Source: Narthecium ossifragum
Taxonomy: Eukaryota > Streptophyta > Magnoliopsida > Dioscoreales > Nartheciaceae
Assembly: GCA_963920575.1 (NCBI GenBank)
Contig: OY986969.1
Span: 20,941,288-21,005,287 of the forward strand
Length of the DNA: 64,000 bases
Reading direction: 5' to 3'
Shown here in pieces: positions 10,221 through 21,239 of the stretch. The translations under genes were made by a program, and so were the position numbers. Below the pieces are notes generated by a model. The model saw nothing but the letters and a program-made list of their open reading frames with translations, searched no databases and was not told the origin of the DNA. The stretch's first letter is position 1, and every line of letters starts with the position of its first letter.

Positions 10221-12842
10221 TCAAGGAAACTCCCGACGCATGCGATCCTCTCACTCCCAAGTCAGACTCTCTGCACTGCCATGTCTCCACCTGACCATGA
10301 CCAACGGTATCGATCTGCCTCTGAGAACCTGATCCCATCTGTCCATGATATGTACTGGCTGCTCTATGTAGGTAGCGTCCTCCTCAACCTCAATGTCGTC
10401 GTGTCTGATCACGTGAGAAGGATCTGGAATGTACTTCCTCAGCATAGAAACGTGGAAGGTGGGGTGAACTGCTGACATGTGCGGAGGTAGAGCTAACTGG
10501 TAGGCGACTGCTCCAACGCGCCTGACGATCTCAAAAGGACCCGTGAACCTCGGAGCCAGCTTGCCCCTGTTACCGAACCTGATCGACCCTCTGCGCGGGG
10601 ACACCTTCAGTAGCACTCTGTCACCAACTGTGAACTCCAGGGGTCGTCGCATACGGTCTGCGTAGCTCTTCTGCCTGCTCTGTGTAGTCAGAAGCCTCCG
10701 CCTGATCTGAGCCAACCTCTCTGACGACTGCCTGATGATGTCCGGACCGGTAAGGGACGCCTCCCCAACCTCAGTCCAACACACCGGTGAGCGACACGGT
10801 CTGCCGTACGACGCCTCAAATGGTGCAAAACCCAAACTGGCCTGAAAACTGTTGTTGTAGGCAAACTCCACCAAAGTCACGTGCTGCTCCCACGTACCTC
10901 CAGCGTCTAGCACACATGCTCTGAGCATGTCCTCCAAGATCTGGATAGTCCGCTCTGACTGCCCGTCTGTCTGAGGGTGAAAAGCTGTACTGAAAGTCAG
11001 TGCTGTCCCCAAGGAGTCCTGAAAGCTGCTCCAGAACCGGCCAGTGAATCTGGGATCTCTGTCTAACACTATCGACACTAGGATGCCGTGCAGTCGTACT
11101 ACCTCGTCAATGTACCTCTGACTCAGTCTGGCAACTGGATCTGTAGTCCTCATGGGGAGGAAATGAGCCGATTTGGTCAGTCGATCGACAATGACCCAAA
11201 TCGCATCATTCCCCCTCGGTGACCTGGGTAGCCCGGTGACGAAGTCCATAGCTATATGCTCCCACTTCCACTCTGGCACGGGAAGTGGCTGCAACAAACC
11301 TGGGGTCCGCCTGTGCTCTGCCTCCACCCTCTGGCAGGTGAGGCATCTGGAGACGAACTCAGCTACTGACCTCTTCATCCCGCACCACCAGAACTGTCGG
11401 CGAAGGTCGTGGTACATCTTGGTGCTCCCGGGGTGAACGGCGAAACAGGAGTGGTGGAACTCGTGAAGGATCTCCTCTCGCAACGCCGGGTCTGCTGGAA
11501 TTGCAACTCTGCCCCTGAAGAGTAGACCGCTGTCTACCGACACTGTCCAGCCCTCAACCGCGTGCTCGGTGTCGACCGCAGCACGGGTCTCCACGAGCTC
11601 TGGGTCTCCAGCCTGTGCCTCGATCACCCTGACCAAAAGAACTGGAATGCTGCAAACAGCATACAGGAAACCACCTGTCGCCCGGTCCTCAAAGTCCAGC
11701 CCAAACTGACTGACTGTCTCTAGCATCTTCCACTGCCGAGCTGACACTGCTGCCAAGGTCACTCTGCTGTCTCTGGTCTGCCTGCTGAGAGCGTCTGCTA
11801 CGACGTTTGCCTTACCAGGGTGGTAATGCAACTCGAAGTCGTAGTCCTCTAGAAGCTCCATCCACCACCGCTGCCTGAGGTTGAGGTCACACTGGGTAAA
11901 CACGTGCCTCAAACTCTTATGATCAGAGTACACCGAGAATCGCTCACCGTAGAGGTAGTGCCGCCACGTCTTCAGAGCGAAGACAACCGCTGCAAGCTCA
12001 AGATCGTAGACTCGATAGTTCCTCTCATGGGCCTTCAGCTGTCTGGAACCATAGGCCACCACATGGCCCTCCTGCATAAGCACACAGCCGACACCCTCCC
12101 CACTGGCGTCGCAATAGACACTGTAGCCGACGCCCCGCTCTGGAACTATAAGGATCGGTGCACTCGTCAGCCTGGTCCTCAACTGGATGAAAGCCTGCTC
12201 ACAAGCCTCATCCCAAGCGAATGGGACCTCCTTCTGCGTCAACCTGGTCAGCAGCCCTGCAACCCTGGAGAAGTCCCGCACGAACCTCCGGTAGTAACCC
12301 GCCAAGCCGAGGAAATTGCGGACCTCAAACACTGTCGCCGGTCTCTGCCACTGTAGCACCGCCTCGATCTTGGCCGGATCAACTGAAATACCTGCCGCTG
12401 ACACCACGTGCCCCAGAAACTGCACCTCAGGAAGCCAGAACTCACATTTGGAGGCTTTGGCATATAGCCTATGCCCCCTCAGCAACTGCAACACTGCACT
12501 CAGATGCTGCCCATGCTCCTCCGCGGTACGTGAGTAGACTAGGATGTCGTCGACGAAGATCACCACAAACTGATCTAAGTACGGTCGGAAGACCCTCTGC
12601 ATCAGATCCATAAATGCCGCCGGTGCGTTCGTCAAGCCGAACGGCATCACCGTGAACTCGTACAACCCGTACCTCGTGCGGAAAGCCGTCTTCGGGATGT
12701 CGCAATCCCGAATCCGCAACTTGTGATAGCCGGTACGGAGATCGATCTTCGAAAAGACCGAAGAGCCTCGGAGCTGGTCGAACAAGTCATCGATCCTCGG
12801 CATCGGATACTTGTTCTTCACCGTTACCATGTTCAGCTTCCT
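10221..12842 (-). pseudogene. Element B pol: RT, RNase H, integrase, chromodomain
   Basis: The minus-strand frame of about 860 codons follows gag-protease. [28 protein letters not shown] and catalytic FVDD (about residues 92-95 of this segment). RNase [14 protein letters not shown]. Integrase: HHCC zinc site (HHSC...CLTCQR, about 480-525), catalytic residues in [18 protein letters not shown] and DGQSERTIQ, then a GPF/Y module (RFTGPFEIV). The C-terminus ([24 protein letters not shown]) is the chromodomain typical of chromoviruses, which directs insertion towards particular chromatin. Two stops break it: a TAG at 12843-12845 within CID*RKLN, where the family has Tyr, and a TGA at 10251-10253, nine codons before the natural end (TGA, 10221-10223). 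Otherwise the frame is intact, suggesting recent insertion. Confidence 0.95.
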
Positions 12843-12845
12843 CTA

Positions 12846-14607
12846 ATCAATGCAAAGACGAAGCGTACCGTCCTTCTTCTTTGCGAACAATACAGGAGCT
12901 GCCCAAGGTGACGTGCTGGGACGGATGAAACCTCTGCCGATCAACCCGTCCAGCTGGACCCTCAGCTCCCTCTGCTCTGCTGGTGCCATCCTGAAAGCTG
13001 GCAGAGAGATCGGCCCGGTACCCGGTACAAGATTTATCTGGAAGTCTACTGCCCTGGAAGGAGGAAGGCCCGGTAGCTCGTCTGGGAAGACGTCAGCAAA
13101 CTCACAAACAACTGCGGGCAAACTGCCCTCTCGACTGCCCTCTGCAGCAAACAAGGAAAGGCGCGCCAGTAAAGCTGACAGCTGGCCCTCGCGCTTGGGA
13201 AGACAAGCACACAAGAGGGAATCGACCGACTGGCGATCTCCCAACAGAACGAAACGAGCGCCGTCAGGTGTCCAAGCAGTCACCCTACGACGGCCACAGT
13301 CGATGACGGCTCGGTATGACGTCAGCCAATCCATACCGAGAATCACGTCGAACCCGACCATGTCTAGCACCCGAAGGTCTAGAAAGACACGGAGGCCCCC
13401 AACCTCCAACTCGCAAGAACGGCAAATCAGCTCAACACGAGCTCCTCCGCCGACGGGTGTGTCTAAGTGCAGTGGGACTCCAAGTGGCTCAGTCTCTAGC
13501 CCTAGCGATGCCACACAGTCGCTAGCTACAAAGGAATGAGATGCCCCAGAATCTATCAGAACATCTACAAATGAACTGAACAACTGGAAGGTACCTCTGA
13601 GAACAGGAGAGTCAACTGGAGCTGGTGGAAGTGCTAGAGCCTGCTGGGGTGGCTGGTACTGGTAAGGCTGAAAAGGTGGCTGAACAAAATCTGGGTACTC
13701 GCGGTCTGGAAGTGCGTACACTTCCCCTCTGGGTCCGCCTCGACCTCCGCCGCGACCTCTGCCTCTCCCGGCGCCTGGTGCTCGCCAACCTCCGCCTGCT
13801 CCGCCACGAGTGAACTGTGCCCTCAGCGTCGGACAGTCCCTGCGAAAGTGCCCCGTCTGCCGGCACTCGAAGCACACAGGAGGGCCAAGCGCTAGCTGCT
13901 GGCTCTGGCCTCCTCCGGACGTCTGCCCCTGAGGCCCAGCCGGAAGAAGTGGCTGGCCTCCCTGCCTGGGCTGCTGCTGGTGCTGGGGTGGGTAACGCTG
14001 GTACGGCTGCTGGCGTCGTGGGTACCTCTGACGTGGCCTCCACGAACCTCCTCTGCCCTGAGCTGCCCTCTGTGGCTGCACTCCGCCACTGGTGCTCGCA
14101 GACGACGCAGGATGGACTGCCCTGGGCCCCGGCTCCTGCAACTGAGCCTCAACTGCCAAGGCACAGTCCAACACCTCTGCGTACGTACTAGATCGCTGAG
14201 CCGCGATCAGATGCCTGAGCTCGGGCCTAAGCCCCCACTGAAACTGCTCAGCTCTGGCAAGAGGATCCGCCGACACCGCCCCGGCAAATCTGGCAAGTCT
14301 CGTGAACCTAGCAGCGTACTGCACAACCGACTGAGTAACCTGAGAAAGGGTCTGGTACTCACGGACAAGGGCCGAGCGCGCACTGCGGGGAAAGTACGCG
14401 CCGAGAAAAGACGAACGAAACACGGCCCACGATGGGTCACTCCCGTCCCTGGCGCCCTGGAAAGAGAGCCACCAGTCCAAAGCGTCCCCGTCGAGCTGGA
14501 ACGCGGCAAGTCAGACCCGAACTCGGTCATCCTGGACGAACAGAGTGTCAAGGACGCGACTGACTCCCTCCAGCCAGTCGTCCGCCACCGCTGGGTCGAC
14601 TTCATGT
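12846..14607 (-). pseudogene. Element B gag and protease, N-terminus missing
   Basis: From about 14607 the minus strand encodes the middle of a chromoviral gag (VADDWLEG, LDTLFV, then WWLSFQGARDG). This is followed by an RQ-rich stretch, a CCHC zinc knuckle (CFECRQTGHFRRDC, about residues 203-216 counted from 14480), a glycine/arginine-rich linker and an aspartic protease (VLIDSGASHSFV, about 308-319). It continues into RT. A TGA near 14508 and the missing N-terminus make it nonfunctional. Gag packages element RNA and the protease cuts the polyprotein. The truncation point touches host LTR C sequence directly. A Glu/Pro boundary cannot be placed to the base because the junction bases could belong to either side. 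Confidence 0.92.
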
Positions 14608-15144
14608 GCCTGGAAGTCGTTGGCGGTGGCTTTCGAAGGACGGCCACGGCGATGGCCGTCGCTTCCCCTGTCAGGGGAGGGGAGACTTTTGCTCCCCTCC
14701 TTCGCCTTTCCCCTCGCTTCGCCAGCTTTTCCCCGGCCTTAGCCCTTCCTCTCTCCCTCCCTTTCTTCCCCTGCTTCCTTCGTCTTCCTGGCGAGAGCTC
14801 TGCTTCCCCTGTTTCCGGCTGAGCTTTTCTTTGCCGTTCTTCCCCCTCCGGCCACCTTTCCTGGAGCTTGAAGGCTCGTTGGGTTCGTGGCGAGGCGAGG
14901 AAGGTCCTGGGTTCGGCCTTGTGGATCGAAGCTGCGTTGAAGAGGTAGAGTTCTTCCTCAAAACTCCGGCTTGCTTTTGAGGGTTTAAATCCGATTTTGT
15001 TTCTCGTTAGATCTCCTTGTGGAGTTGTTGTTTTCCCGATTTTGAAGCCTTGAGTAGCTTCGTGATGCTTAGATCTACCAGCCCCTCAAGTTTGGTGAGG
15101 TTTGCTTGCGTCTTCCGGCGGTTCTCCAGCCGGAAGTTCGCCGG

Positions 15145-15475
15145 AACCCATCATGATCGATCCTCCTGGGAGGAAGGATCGGTCCTTTTGTGCTGGCTTG
15201 CTGCGCCCAGCAAATGATCGATTTTCTTATGGGGGAAGATCGATCATGAGGCCTGGGTTAGTATGGTTACCCTTCAGCCCGAAAAGGATCGATCTTCCTG
15301 GGAGGAAGGATCGATCTTCCTTGGTGCGACTGGAAGGGCGCCCTCTATCTCGAGAAAGATCGATCTTCCTGGGAGGAAGGATCGATCTTCTTTGTCTCGA
15401 CAGCGAGGGCAGCTCACTGTTACTTAAGTGATCGATCCTTCCTTCTGAAAGGATCGATCCTTTAGTCGCAGCGAG
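15145..15475. repeat. GATCGATC palindrome array in LTR C (copy 1)
   Basis: About ten GATCGATC or near-matches occur in 330 bp, mostly as pairs that form larger palindromes such as AAGGATCGATCTTCC..TGGG..AGGAAGGATCGATC (about 15290-15325 and 15350-15390). The step between pairs is about 65-85 bp. The equivalent array in copy 2 is 36340-36660. Confidence 0.9.
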
Positions 15476-16773
15476 GGTTTTCAAGGGTTTTGCCCGCGGG
15501 GCTTTGTATGTAAGTAGTTTTTGACGGCTTTGCCCTTGGGGCTTACTATGTTTTCATCATACTTGAGTGTTTACTGCTTTGTGGTTAACCGAGGGAGTAA
15601 TGAACCCTCGGGAATGCTTAGGATAGCGGGGCCATGGGTTATGCCCCTTTATCGCTTTATGGTGAACCGAAGGAAGACATGATCCTCGGGAGTGCTTAGA
15701 ATAAATGAGCCGAAGGTGTGCCTTTGCTGTGTTACATGTTACTGCTTTATTTAATATCCTGCCCTGCTCCTGTGCATTAGACATGCTAGGCTAGACTAGG
15801 TGGGGTTGACCCGTGAACTCCGGTGATCAGAGGCTAAGTGGTAAATGCCTTTACCCGACTCGTGTCCCCATGCTGTTGCCCAGCATGGGCAAGGGTGTCC
15901 TACAGGTATCGTCTGGCCCACCCTGTGTCAAGGACCGTCGGAGGTAGTCCAGTCCTCGAGCAGTGGCCATCGGAGGGACGTATGTGGACAGGAAACCTTG
16001 GGGAGGGAAACATCGATGGACGCCCTGGCTAGACTTAGTCTTGGGTCGGGAGTTAGGGGTCCTGTTGGCTTTGTGGCTTGGAGTACTGAGAGGTGGTAGT
16101 CTTAACCTCGGTCGTTCCGCCAAGTGTGGAAATCCCGCTTGGAGGAGGATGTCCTACCAGTAGCGTCATGTCCACCCTGTGTCAGGGATTGTCGGAGTTG
16201 CCCACCCCTGAGCAGTGGTTGTCAGAGGGGCGTACTTGGGACAGGAGTCCTTCGGGTTATTGACGGGATTTATGGGATCCTTGGCAAGCCTCAGTACTTG
16301 GCTTCAGGGTTGGTTCGTTTGGTTTTGCCTTCTTAGCGAGGATGGTAGAGTAGGACCCTGCTGAGCTGTTGCTCATTCCTACCTGAACTATGTGTTGCGG
16401 GTGCGGGTCCCCGTTCTCCTCCGGTGCCTCCCCGTCGGCAGTCTCGTGGCAGCGCGCCGGCTCCTGACCATGTCTGAGGGTCAGGATGGTTTCGTTTGTG
16501 CGTTCGTGGAGACCCCGGTGGGTGCTGTAGCTTCTGTTTGGGGACTGTTGATCCCTTGTAGCCTGTTGTACTAAACTATGTTTAACTTTAATACTGTTTT
16601 GTAATAGTTGTTAATAGATGTTGTAGTATTCGCTTCCGCCTTGTGCGTGTCGACAGCTGTTTCCGCCAGCTGTTTTTTAGTCTCAACTGTTTCCGCCAGT
16701 TGAGGCTAGTAGTTGTAGGTTTTTCCCCCTCGTGTCCCGGCCCGGTCTGGGTCCTGCGGGTCGGGGCGCGACA

Positions 16774-17330
16774 CCACTGGTTTGACATCTTCTGGTGTCT
16801 GGACCACCGGTCCAAAAACATTTCATTTTACCAGCGAGTCTAATTCAGCTTGAATAACTTCTTTCCATTTTAGCCAATCAATTCTACGTCGACACTCTTC
16901 GACGGATTTTGGCTCAAGCTCTTCATCACTTCCGGTAATGTCAAGAGCAACTGCGTATGCAAATAAGTTGTCGACAACAGTTTTATTTCTATTCCACTTT
17001 TTCTTAGTGTGCACACAATTTATTGAGATCTCATGATTTTCAGATATCTGGACCTCTTCAGGACGTTCCTGAACCTCTTCGGGAGGTATCTTTTCGAATC
17101 GATTCTTATCTGGAATACAAACCTCAGGTTAGTTAATCTCTTCAGCAGTATCAACCTTATGTCCAATTTTTCCTTGTACCTTTCTTTTCCTTAAGACCTT
17201 ATCCTTGGCACCAATAGGTCTCCCACGCTTCTGGCGTGATTTGGATTCACATGCTTTCGGATCCTAGGATTGTTCTTCAGGAACATTAATCCGAGCTGGA
17301 GCATTTGCAGCTGGAATATGTGATTTCGTC
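16774..17330 (-). pseudogene. Copia linker and N-terminal part of reverse transcriptase
   Basis: Right of the CCACT duplication the copia frame resumes. Minus strand 17014-16823 encodes the start of the RT domain (NLFAYAVALDI, RRRIDWLKWKEVIQAELDSL) and then PEDVKPV, cut by the LTR. 17015-17330 is a basic/acidic linker (KRKRY-like, PEEVQE) with several stops and frame shifts. Confidence 0.85.
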
Positions 17331-18375
17331 ACTCGCTGTGATCAGTAAATGCGTTAGGCATCTGATTCGCAATGTTCTGAATTTCGAGTTCAGTTTGACT
17401 TGTCCTAGGATCAAGATGAGACAACGTCGAATTGTTCCATACAATTTCATTTTGAGATTCTGGTTTCTTCTTGTCTCTCCCTAATGGTGGGAAAACTGAC
17501 TCATCAAAGTGGCAGTCAGCAAAACGTGCTCTAAACGAATCTCCTATTAAATGCTCTAGATACCTAATGATAGAAGGAGAATCAAAACCAACGTAGATAC
17601 CCAGTCGCCGTTGAGGACCCATTTTGGTTCTCTGAGGTGGACGAATTGGAACATAGACAACACATCCAAAAATCCTTAAGTGAGAAATATTTGGTTGTTG
17701 GCCAAAGACAAGTTGAACTGGTGAAAATTTATGATATCCAGATGGTCTGACTCGTATCAAAGATGTTGCATGTAATACAGCATGTCCCCAAGCTGAGACA
17801 TGTAATTTGGACTTCATAAGCAATGGTCTAGCTATCAGTTGGATACGTTTAATAAATGATTCTGCTATGCCATTCTGAGTATGTGTGTGTAACATGGTGT
17901 TTTACATTTATCTCAACTGATATACAACAATCTAAAAATGCTTGAGATGTAAACTCACCAGTATAATCAAGACGAATCGTCTTGATGGGATAGTTTGGGA
18001 ACTGGGCTCGTAACCGAATGATCTGAGCTAAAAGTTTAGCAAAAGCAATGTTACGAGTGGATAGTAGGCATACATGCGACCATCGTGTGGATGCATCTAT
18101 TAAGACCATGAAGTATCAAAATGGTCCAGTTGAGGGATGAATGGATCCACATATATCACATTGAATTCTCTCCAAGAAACTTGGGGATTCAGAGGTGACC
18201 TTAGAGGGGGATGGTCTTACTATTAGTTTTCCTTGAGAGCAAGAAGCACATGAATATTCATTGGGTAAAAGAATCTTCTGATTTTTTAGGTTATGCCCAT
18301 GTGAATTCTCAATAATTCGACGCATCATCACCGATCCAGGATGACCAAGTCGATCATGCCAAAGTATAAAATCAC
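17331..18375 (-). pseudogene. Copia integrase
   Basis: Minus strand. A HHCC zinc-binding region (WHDRLGHPG...CASCSQGK) lies at about 18375-18225, followed by the catalytic core (CDICGSIHPSTGPF, then VLIDASTRW, then IRLDYTGEFTSQAF). After a frameshift near 17880 come NGIAESFIKRIQLIARPLL and the C-terminal part (LRIFGCVVYVPI, KMGPQRRLGIYVGF). The domain would join element DNA to the chromosome. Breaks: a TGA at about 18112 and the frameshift. An integrase upstream of RT is what separates copia from gypsy. Confidence 0.92.
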
Positions 18376-18391
18376 TTGGATTAGTGCACTT

Positions 18392-18802
18392 CTAGTACAT
18401 CACATCATGTGATTCTATCGGTCTTATTTTTTTATAGTATAGACCAGAAGAAAGAGCATGAAGCTTCTCAAAGACATGCTTCTGGCATGAAATTGTAAGT
18501 GTGATGCATAAATATTCTATACCAGTTTCATTCATCGTTTCCATATGATATCCATTAAGACGTAAATCCTTGAAACTGAGTAGATTTCTTTTGTATCTAG
18601 TATAGTATAATGCATCATCAATAGATAGTTTTGTTCCTCTGGGCAAAACTATGGTGGCTCTTCCGAAGCCTTCAATCAAGTCTGTTGGACCTAATATTGT
18701 ATTAACATTTGATTCTTTCAATGTTAACTGTGAGAAGTACTTACGATCTCGGAGGATCATGTTTGTTGTTGCACTGTCTGCAAGACATGCATTGCCATCC
18801 AT
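18392..18802 (-). pseudogene. Copia protease and pre-integrase segment
   Basis: A 136-residue open frame on the minus strand. The active site is read as CLADSATTNMIL: DSAT in place of the commoner DSGAT/DSGCT. The flap region (GRATIVLPRGTKL) and LLSFKDLRLNGYH follow, then the pre-integrase motif ending KLHALSSGLYY. A TAG lies just below, at 18392-18394. Confidence 0.85.
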
Positions 18803-18919
18803 CTAGGAAACAATTAGAGCAATATATGCATTCATAGGATATGCATAAACTTTAAATCATTCAAAAATACATAGGATAACAAGCCAATTACATACTAGTA
18901 GATATAAGCACTCTAGATA

Positions 18920-19960
18920 TAATACATGATTTTAGTTAGTGTCCATCCACTCCTCAGATCCTACGAGGAAGTCCGATACATCCAGAGATGTACCAACCAT
19001 GGGGGCATCGGGAAGGGGAATATTAGCCAGGCCATCAAAATCTGTGAAGTTCATTTCAACACATTTCTTCTTCCCTTTTGTTGTGTGCTGCTCCACAACA
19101 TGCTTTGGTGCATGACAATTGCGAGACCAGTGCCCTTTTCCTCCACATCGGTAGCATTCATCATCACTCTTCCTAGAGGTTCCATCTTCAGGTTCTTTTC
19201 TCTTTATATTCCCTACTTGATCATTTTTAGGGAGGGGTTGAGGGGCATTGTATCCTTCGCAATAATAATGAAACCTATCATTACCTCGTCCACGACCACG
19301 GCCTCATCCGCGTCCACGCCCATGACCACGTCTATGACCGTGTCCACGATAGGCATTAGCATTTGCTTCTGGAAATGGAGCAGAGCCAGAGGGACGGGAA
19401 TCATGATTTTTCAATAGAATTTGGTTCTGTCTCTTAGCTCTAAGTAAGGCATCAATCAGTTCAGAATACTTCTTATAATTACGTTGCATATACTGCTGCT
19501 GTAAAATCAGGTTCAAGGCGTGGAAGGTAGAGAATGTCTTCTCAAGTTTGTCTTGGTCGGATTTGGGTTGGCCACATAGTTCTAATTGAGAGGTGATTTT
19601 GTGAAGGGCTGAATTGTATTCACTAACGGTCTTAAAATCTTGAAGGCGTAGGTGCATCCAGTCGTATTGGGCAGTGGGGAGGATAATAGTTCTTAAGTGT
19701 TGAAATTTATCACTTAGATTTTTCCACAAATCTTGTAGGTCCCGCACAGCAAGGTACTCATTTTTCAGGTCTTCATGGATGTGCCGACGGAGAAATATAA
19801 TGGCACTGTCCTTTTCATTTGGCGTGGCTACATTCCCCTCCTTAATAGTGCTTCCCATGTTTCTAGCATTTAGATGGATTTCAGCATCCAGCGCCCAGGA
19901 TAAATAGTTACTACCGGTAACATCCAGGGTAAGGAACTCCAACTTCACTAAGCTAGCCAT
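18920..19960 (-). pseudogene. Copia gag
   Basis: The likely start is the ATG at 19960 (MASLVKLEFLTLDVTG, NYLSWALDAEIHL). The open frame also extends upstream into the leader, but that part contains a tRNA-like insertion and is not protein-like. The gag core (IFLRRHIHEDL, LWKNLSDKF, YDWMHLRLQDF) is followed by an RGH-rich stretch, a TGA at about 19304, and then a CCHC zinc knuckle (CYRCGGKGHWSRNC, 19115-19156). The frame continues to about 18930. Gag forms the virus-like particle that packages the element RNA. Confidence 0.9.
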
Positions 19961-20027
19961 GATCAGACTATACAAAATAAATATGCCAAGAATTAAATAA
20001 AATAAAAGAAATAGCAGCAAAAAAAAT

Positions 20028-20140
20028 TTTCTTTTTTTTTTGAGCCCAGGTTTTCTTCGTGGATCGGTGATTCGGATTCGAACCGTGGGCTTCATTCCCA
20101 TAAGTCCGAGCGGTCGTGCTGACCACTCGGGTGGCCTCGA
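20028..20140 (-). repeat. tRNA-derived (SINE-like) insertion in the copia leader
   Basis: The minus strand reads CCACCCGAGTGGTCAGC (A-box-like, 20117-20133), then about 35 nt, then GGTTCGAATCC (perfect B-box, 20075-20085), then about 30 nt and a run of ten or more A (plus-strand T run, 20031-20040). Internal pol III boxes with a poly(A) tail are the plan of a tRNA-derived SINE or a retroposed tRNA. It does not fold into a complete tRNA that I can verify. It sits between the primer site and the gag start. Confidence 0.5.
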
Positions 20141-20221
20141 AGGGCTGATAATATCCCCACATTAAAATTCACATACAGTGAATGACTGATATGAACTGCA
20201 GGTATTAAAACTTTAAGTAAA

Positions 20222-20540
20222 TATGTACTTAAGCACTATATTAACAATAATAAAAATTAATGAATGTACTTCTGGTACTGAAATAATTCATACTTCATGT
20301 AGGAGATCATGTGCTTCAGGCACAATATAGTGATTTGCACTTCGGGTGCAAACTAAGTGCTTCAGACATTGTTGTAATAACTTGTGCTTCATGCACCAAG
20401 TCGTGTGCTTCAGGCACTCTCTTAATGTGTACTTCATGAACATCAAATTTTGTACTTCTGGTACAATTATTTTATAATGTGTGTTTCATGCATCACAATG
20501 GTCTATTCTTCATATATGGCTTGTACTTAAAGTACAAGTA
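20222..20540. repeat. Array of CTTC-loop mini-hairpins in the copia leader
   Basis: A series of short inverted repeats share one plan, a 4-7-bp arm around a TTC-containing loop: GTACTTCTGGTAC (20266), GTGCTTCAGGCAC (20311), TGCACTTCGGGTGCA (20336), GTGCTTCATGCAC (20384), GTGCTTCAGGCAC (20405), TGTACTTCTGGTACA (20451) and TTGTACTTAAAGTACAA (20521), with decayed versions between. The step is roughly 20-45 nt. Arms co-vary (GTGC/GCAC, GTAC/GTAC, TGCAC/GTGCA) while the loop stays. Confidence 0.85.
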
Positions 20541-20654
20541 TATGTTTCAAACACTATATAACCTAGGTTAGAATAAAAATATCTAGCATAATAACAAAGT
20601 AACTGTCAGTAAGATATACCTAACTGATTCTCTCCTTTTCCCCTACGTTATAGA

Positions 20655-20671
20655 GTCTCGTGCTGATAACG
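20655..20671 (-). other. Copia primer binding site
   Basis: The minus strand reads ATCAGCACGAGACTC just inside the LTR end ..AGAACA. This is the place where a tRNA would prime reverse transcription. The wording resembles but does not equal the usual initiator-methionine site TGGTATCAGAGC. Confidence 0.55.
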
Positions 20672-20990
20672 TGTTCTATAATAGATATATGCATGAGGAC
20701 ACACACTAGATACGTATGTTTTCTTGTGAACACAAATAACTATACTACGATACACAGAGAATTAAGAGAGGAGAGTAGAGAACGGAAGAAGGGAAAATAT
20801 TTCATTCATCTATCTCCCCACTTCCCTCATGATGCCTATTTATAGGAAAGAGCTTACATGTGTGGACAAAACATCCTCTCACTTGTGTGCAAAAATTTCA
20901 AACTTGCATTTACTACAAGTTGAGAGCTACACGTAAGTGGTAAACATGTGTCACATGTGTCACATAGTGGTCGTCCAATTATACATAACA
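20672..20990 (-). repeat. Copia 5' LTR
   Basis: TG...CA ends on the minus strand (TGTTATGTATAATTGG ... TATAGAACA), 319 bp. 20715-20990 matches the 3' copy. The TATA box CTATAAATAGGC lies at about 20833-20846. The last 45 bp are unique to this copy because the other is truncated. Confidence 0.85.
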
Positions 20991-21239
20991 ATTGATTCAT
21001 TTTAGCGTTGTTTATATATATATGTCACTCAAAAGTATTTTATGTAATTGCACCATATTTTTCATAATTATAGATCTCTTACCAAAAAGATGGATTTTTT
21101 TTGAGGGAAGGGGCTCCAGCACCATAAAATGATTTTATCCCGTTAAAAAAACACTAAGCATAAGATTTAGGTCCTTAACACCATTTTACACTACAAAATA
21201 CACATATACCCTTCTCTCCATTACTATCACCAGCTCCTC

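Larger units (their letters stand above)
7702..14607 (-). mobile_element. Tekay/Del-like chromovirus B, 5'-truncated
   Basis: The 3' end is complete: LTR (7702-10075), polypurine-like tract, then pol and gag upstream on the minus strand. The 5' end stops inside gag at about 14607. Gag N-terminus, leader, primer site and 5' LTR are missing. Host LTR C continues directly at ATGTGCCTGGAAG, the base or two after the left insertion point, so no target sequence was lost. There is no 5-bp duplication. The same LTR family occurs as two solo LTRs further right in the window. Confidence 0.9.
7456..16773 (+). mobile_element. Solo LTR of gypsy family C, copy 1, with nested element B
   Basis: It begins TGTGAGGAC and ends GGGGCGCGACA. 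It is flanked on both sides by CCACT (7451-7455 and 16774-16778), a 5-bp target duplication. The real LTR is 7456-7701 plus about 14608-16773 (2.4 kb). These halves match copy 2 (35276-37495, opposite strand) in order and without a gap. No gag-pol of its own is attached, so this is a solo LTR formed by recombination between LTRs. It carries GATCGATC clusters at 7673-7700 and 15145-15475. Confidence 0.92.
5461..20990 (-). mobile_element. Ty1/copia retrotransposon (interrupted)
   Basis: Two LTRs (5461-5727 and 20672-20990) flank a minus-strand interior in copia order: gag, protease, integrase, RT, RNase H. Integrase before RT defines copia. The interior is split by a solo LTR of family C (7456-16773), so the element itself is about 6.2 kb. 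Every domain has nonsense or frameshift lesions. The 3' LTR lacks about 45 bp at its outer end and the flanks do not form a target duplication, in line with a deletion at the 5461 side. Confidence 0.93.

Noticed and set aside
12850..14822. Long plus-strand reading frames opposite element B gag-pol
   Set aside because: They are mirror images of a GC-rich coding strand. The minus strand carries recognisable gag, protease and RT motifs; the plus-strand translations resemble nothing.
20028..20140. A functional tRNA gene
   Set aside because: The B-box is perfect but acceptor and anticodon stems do not pair convincingly and a poly(A) run follows, so a retroposed copy is more likely.
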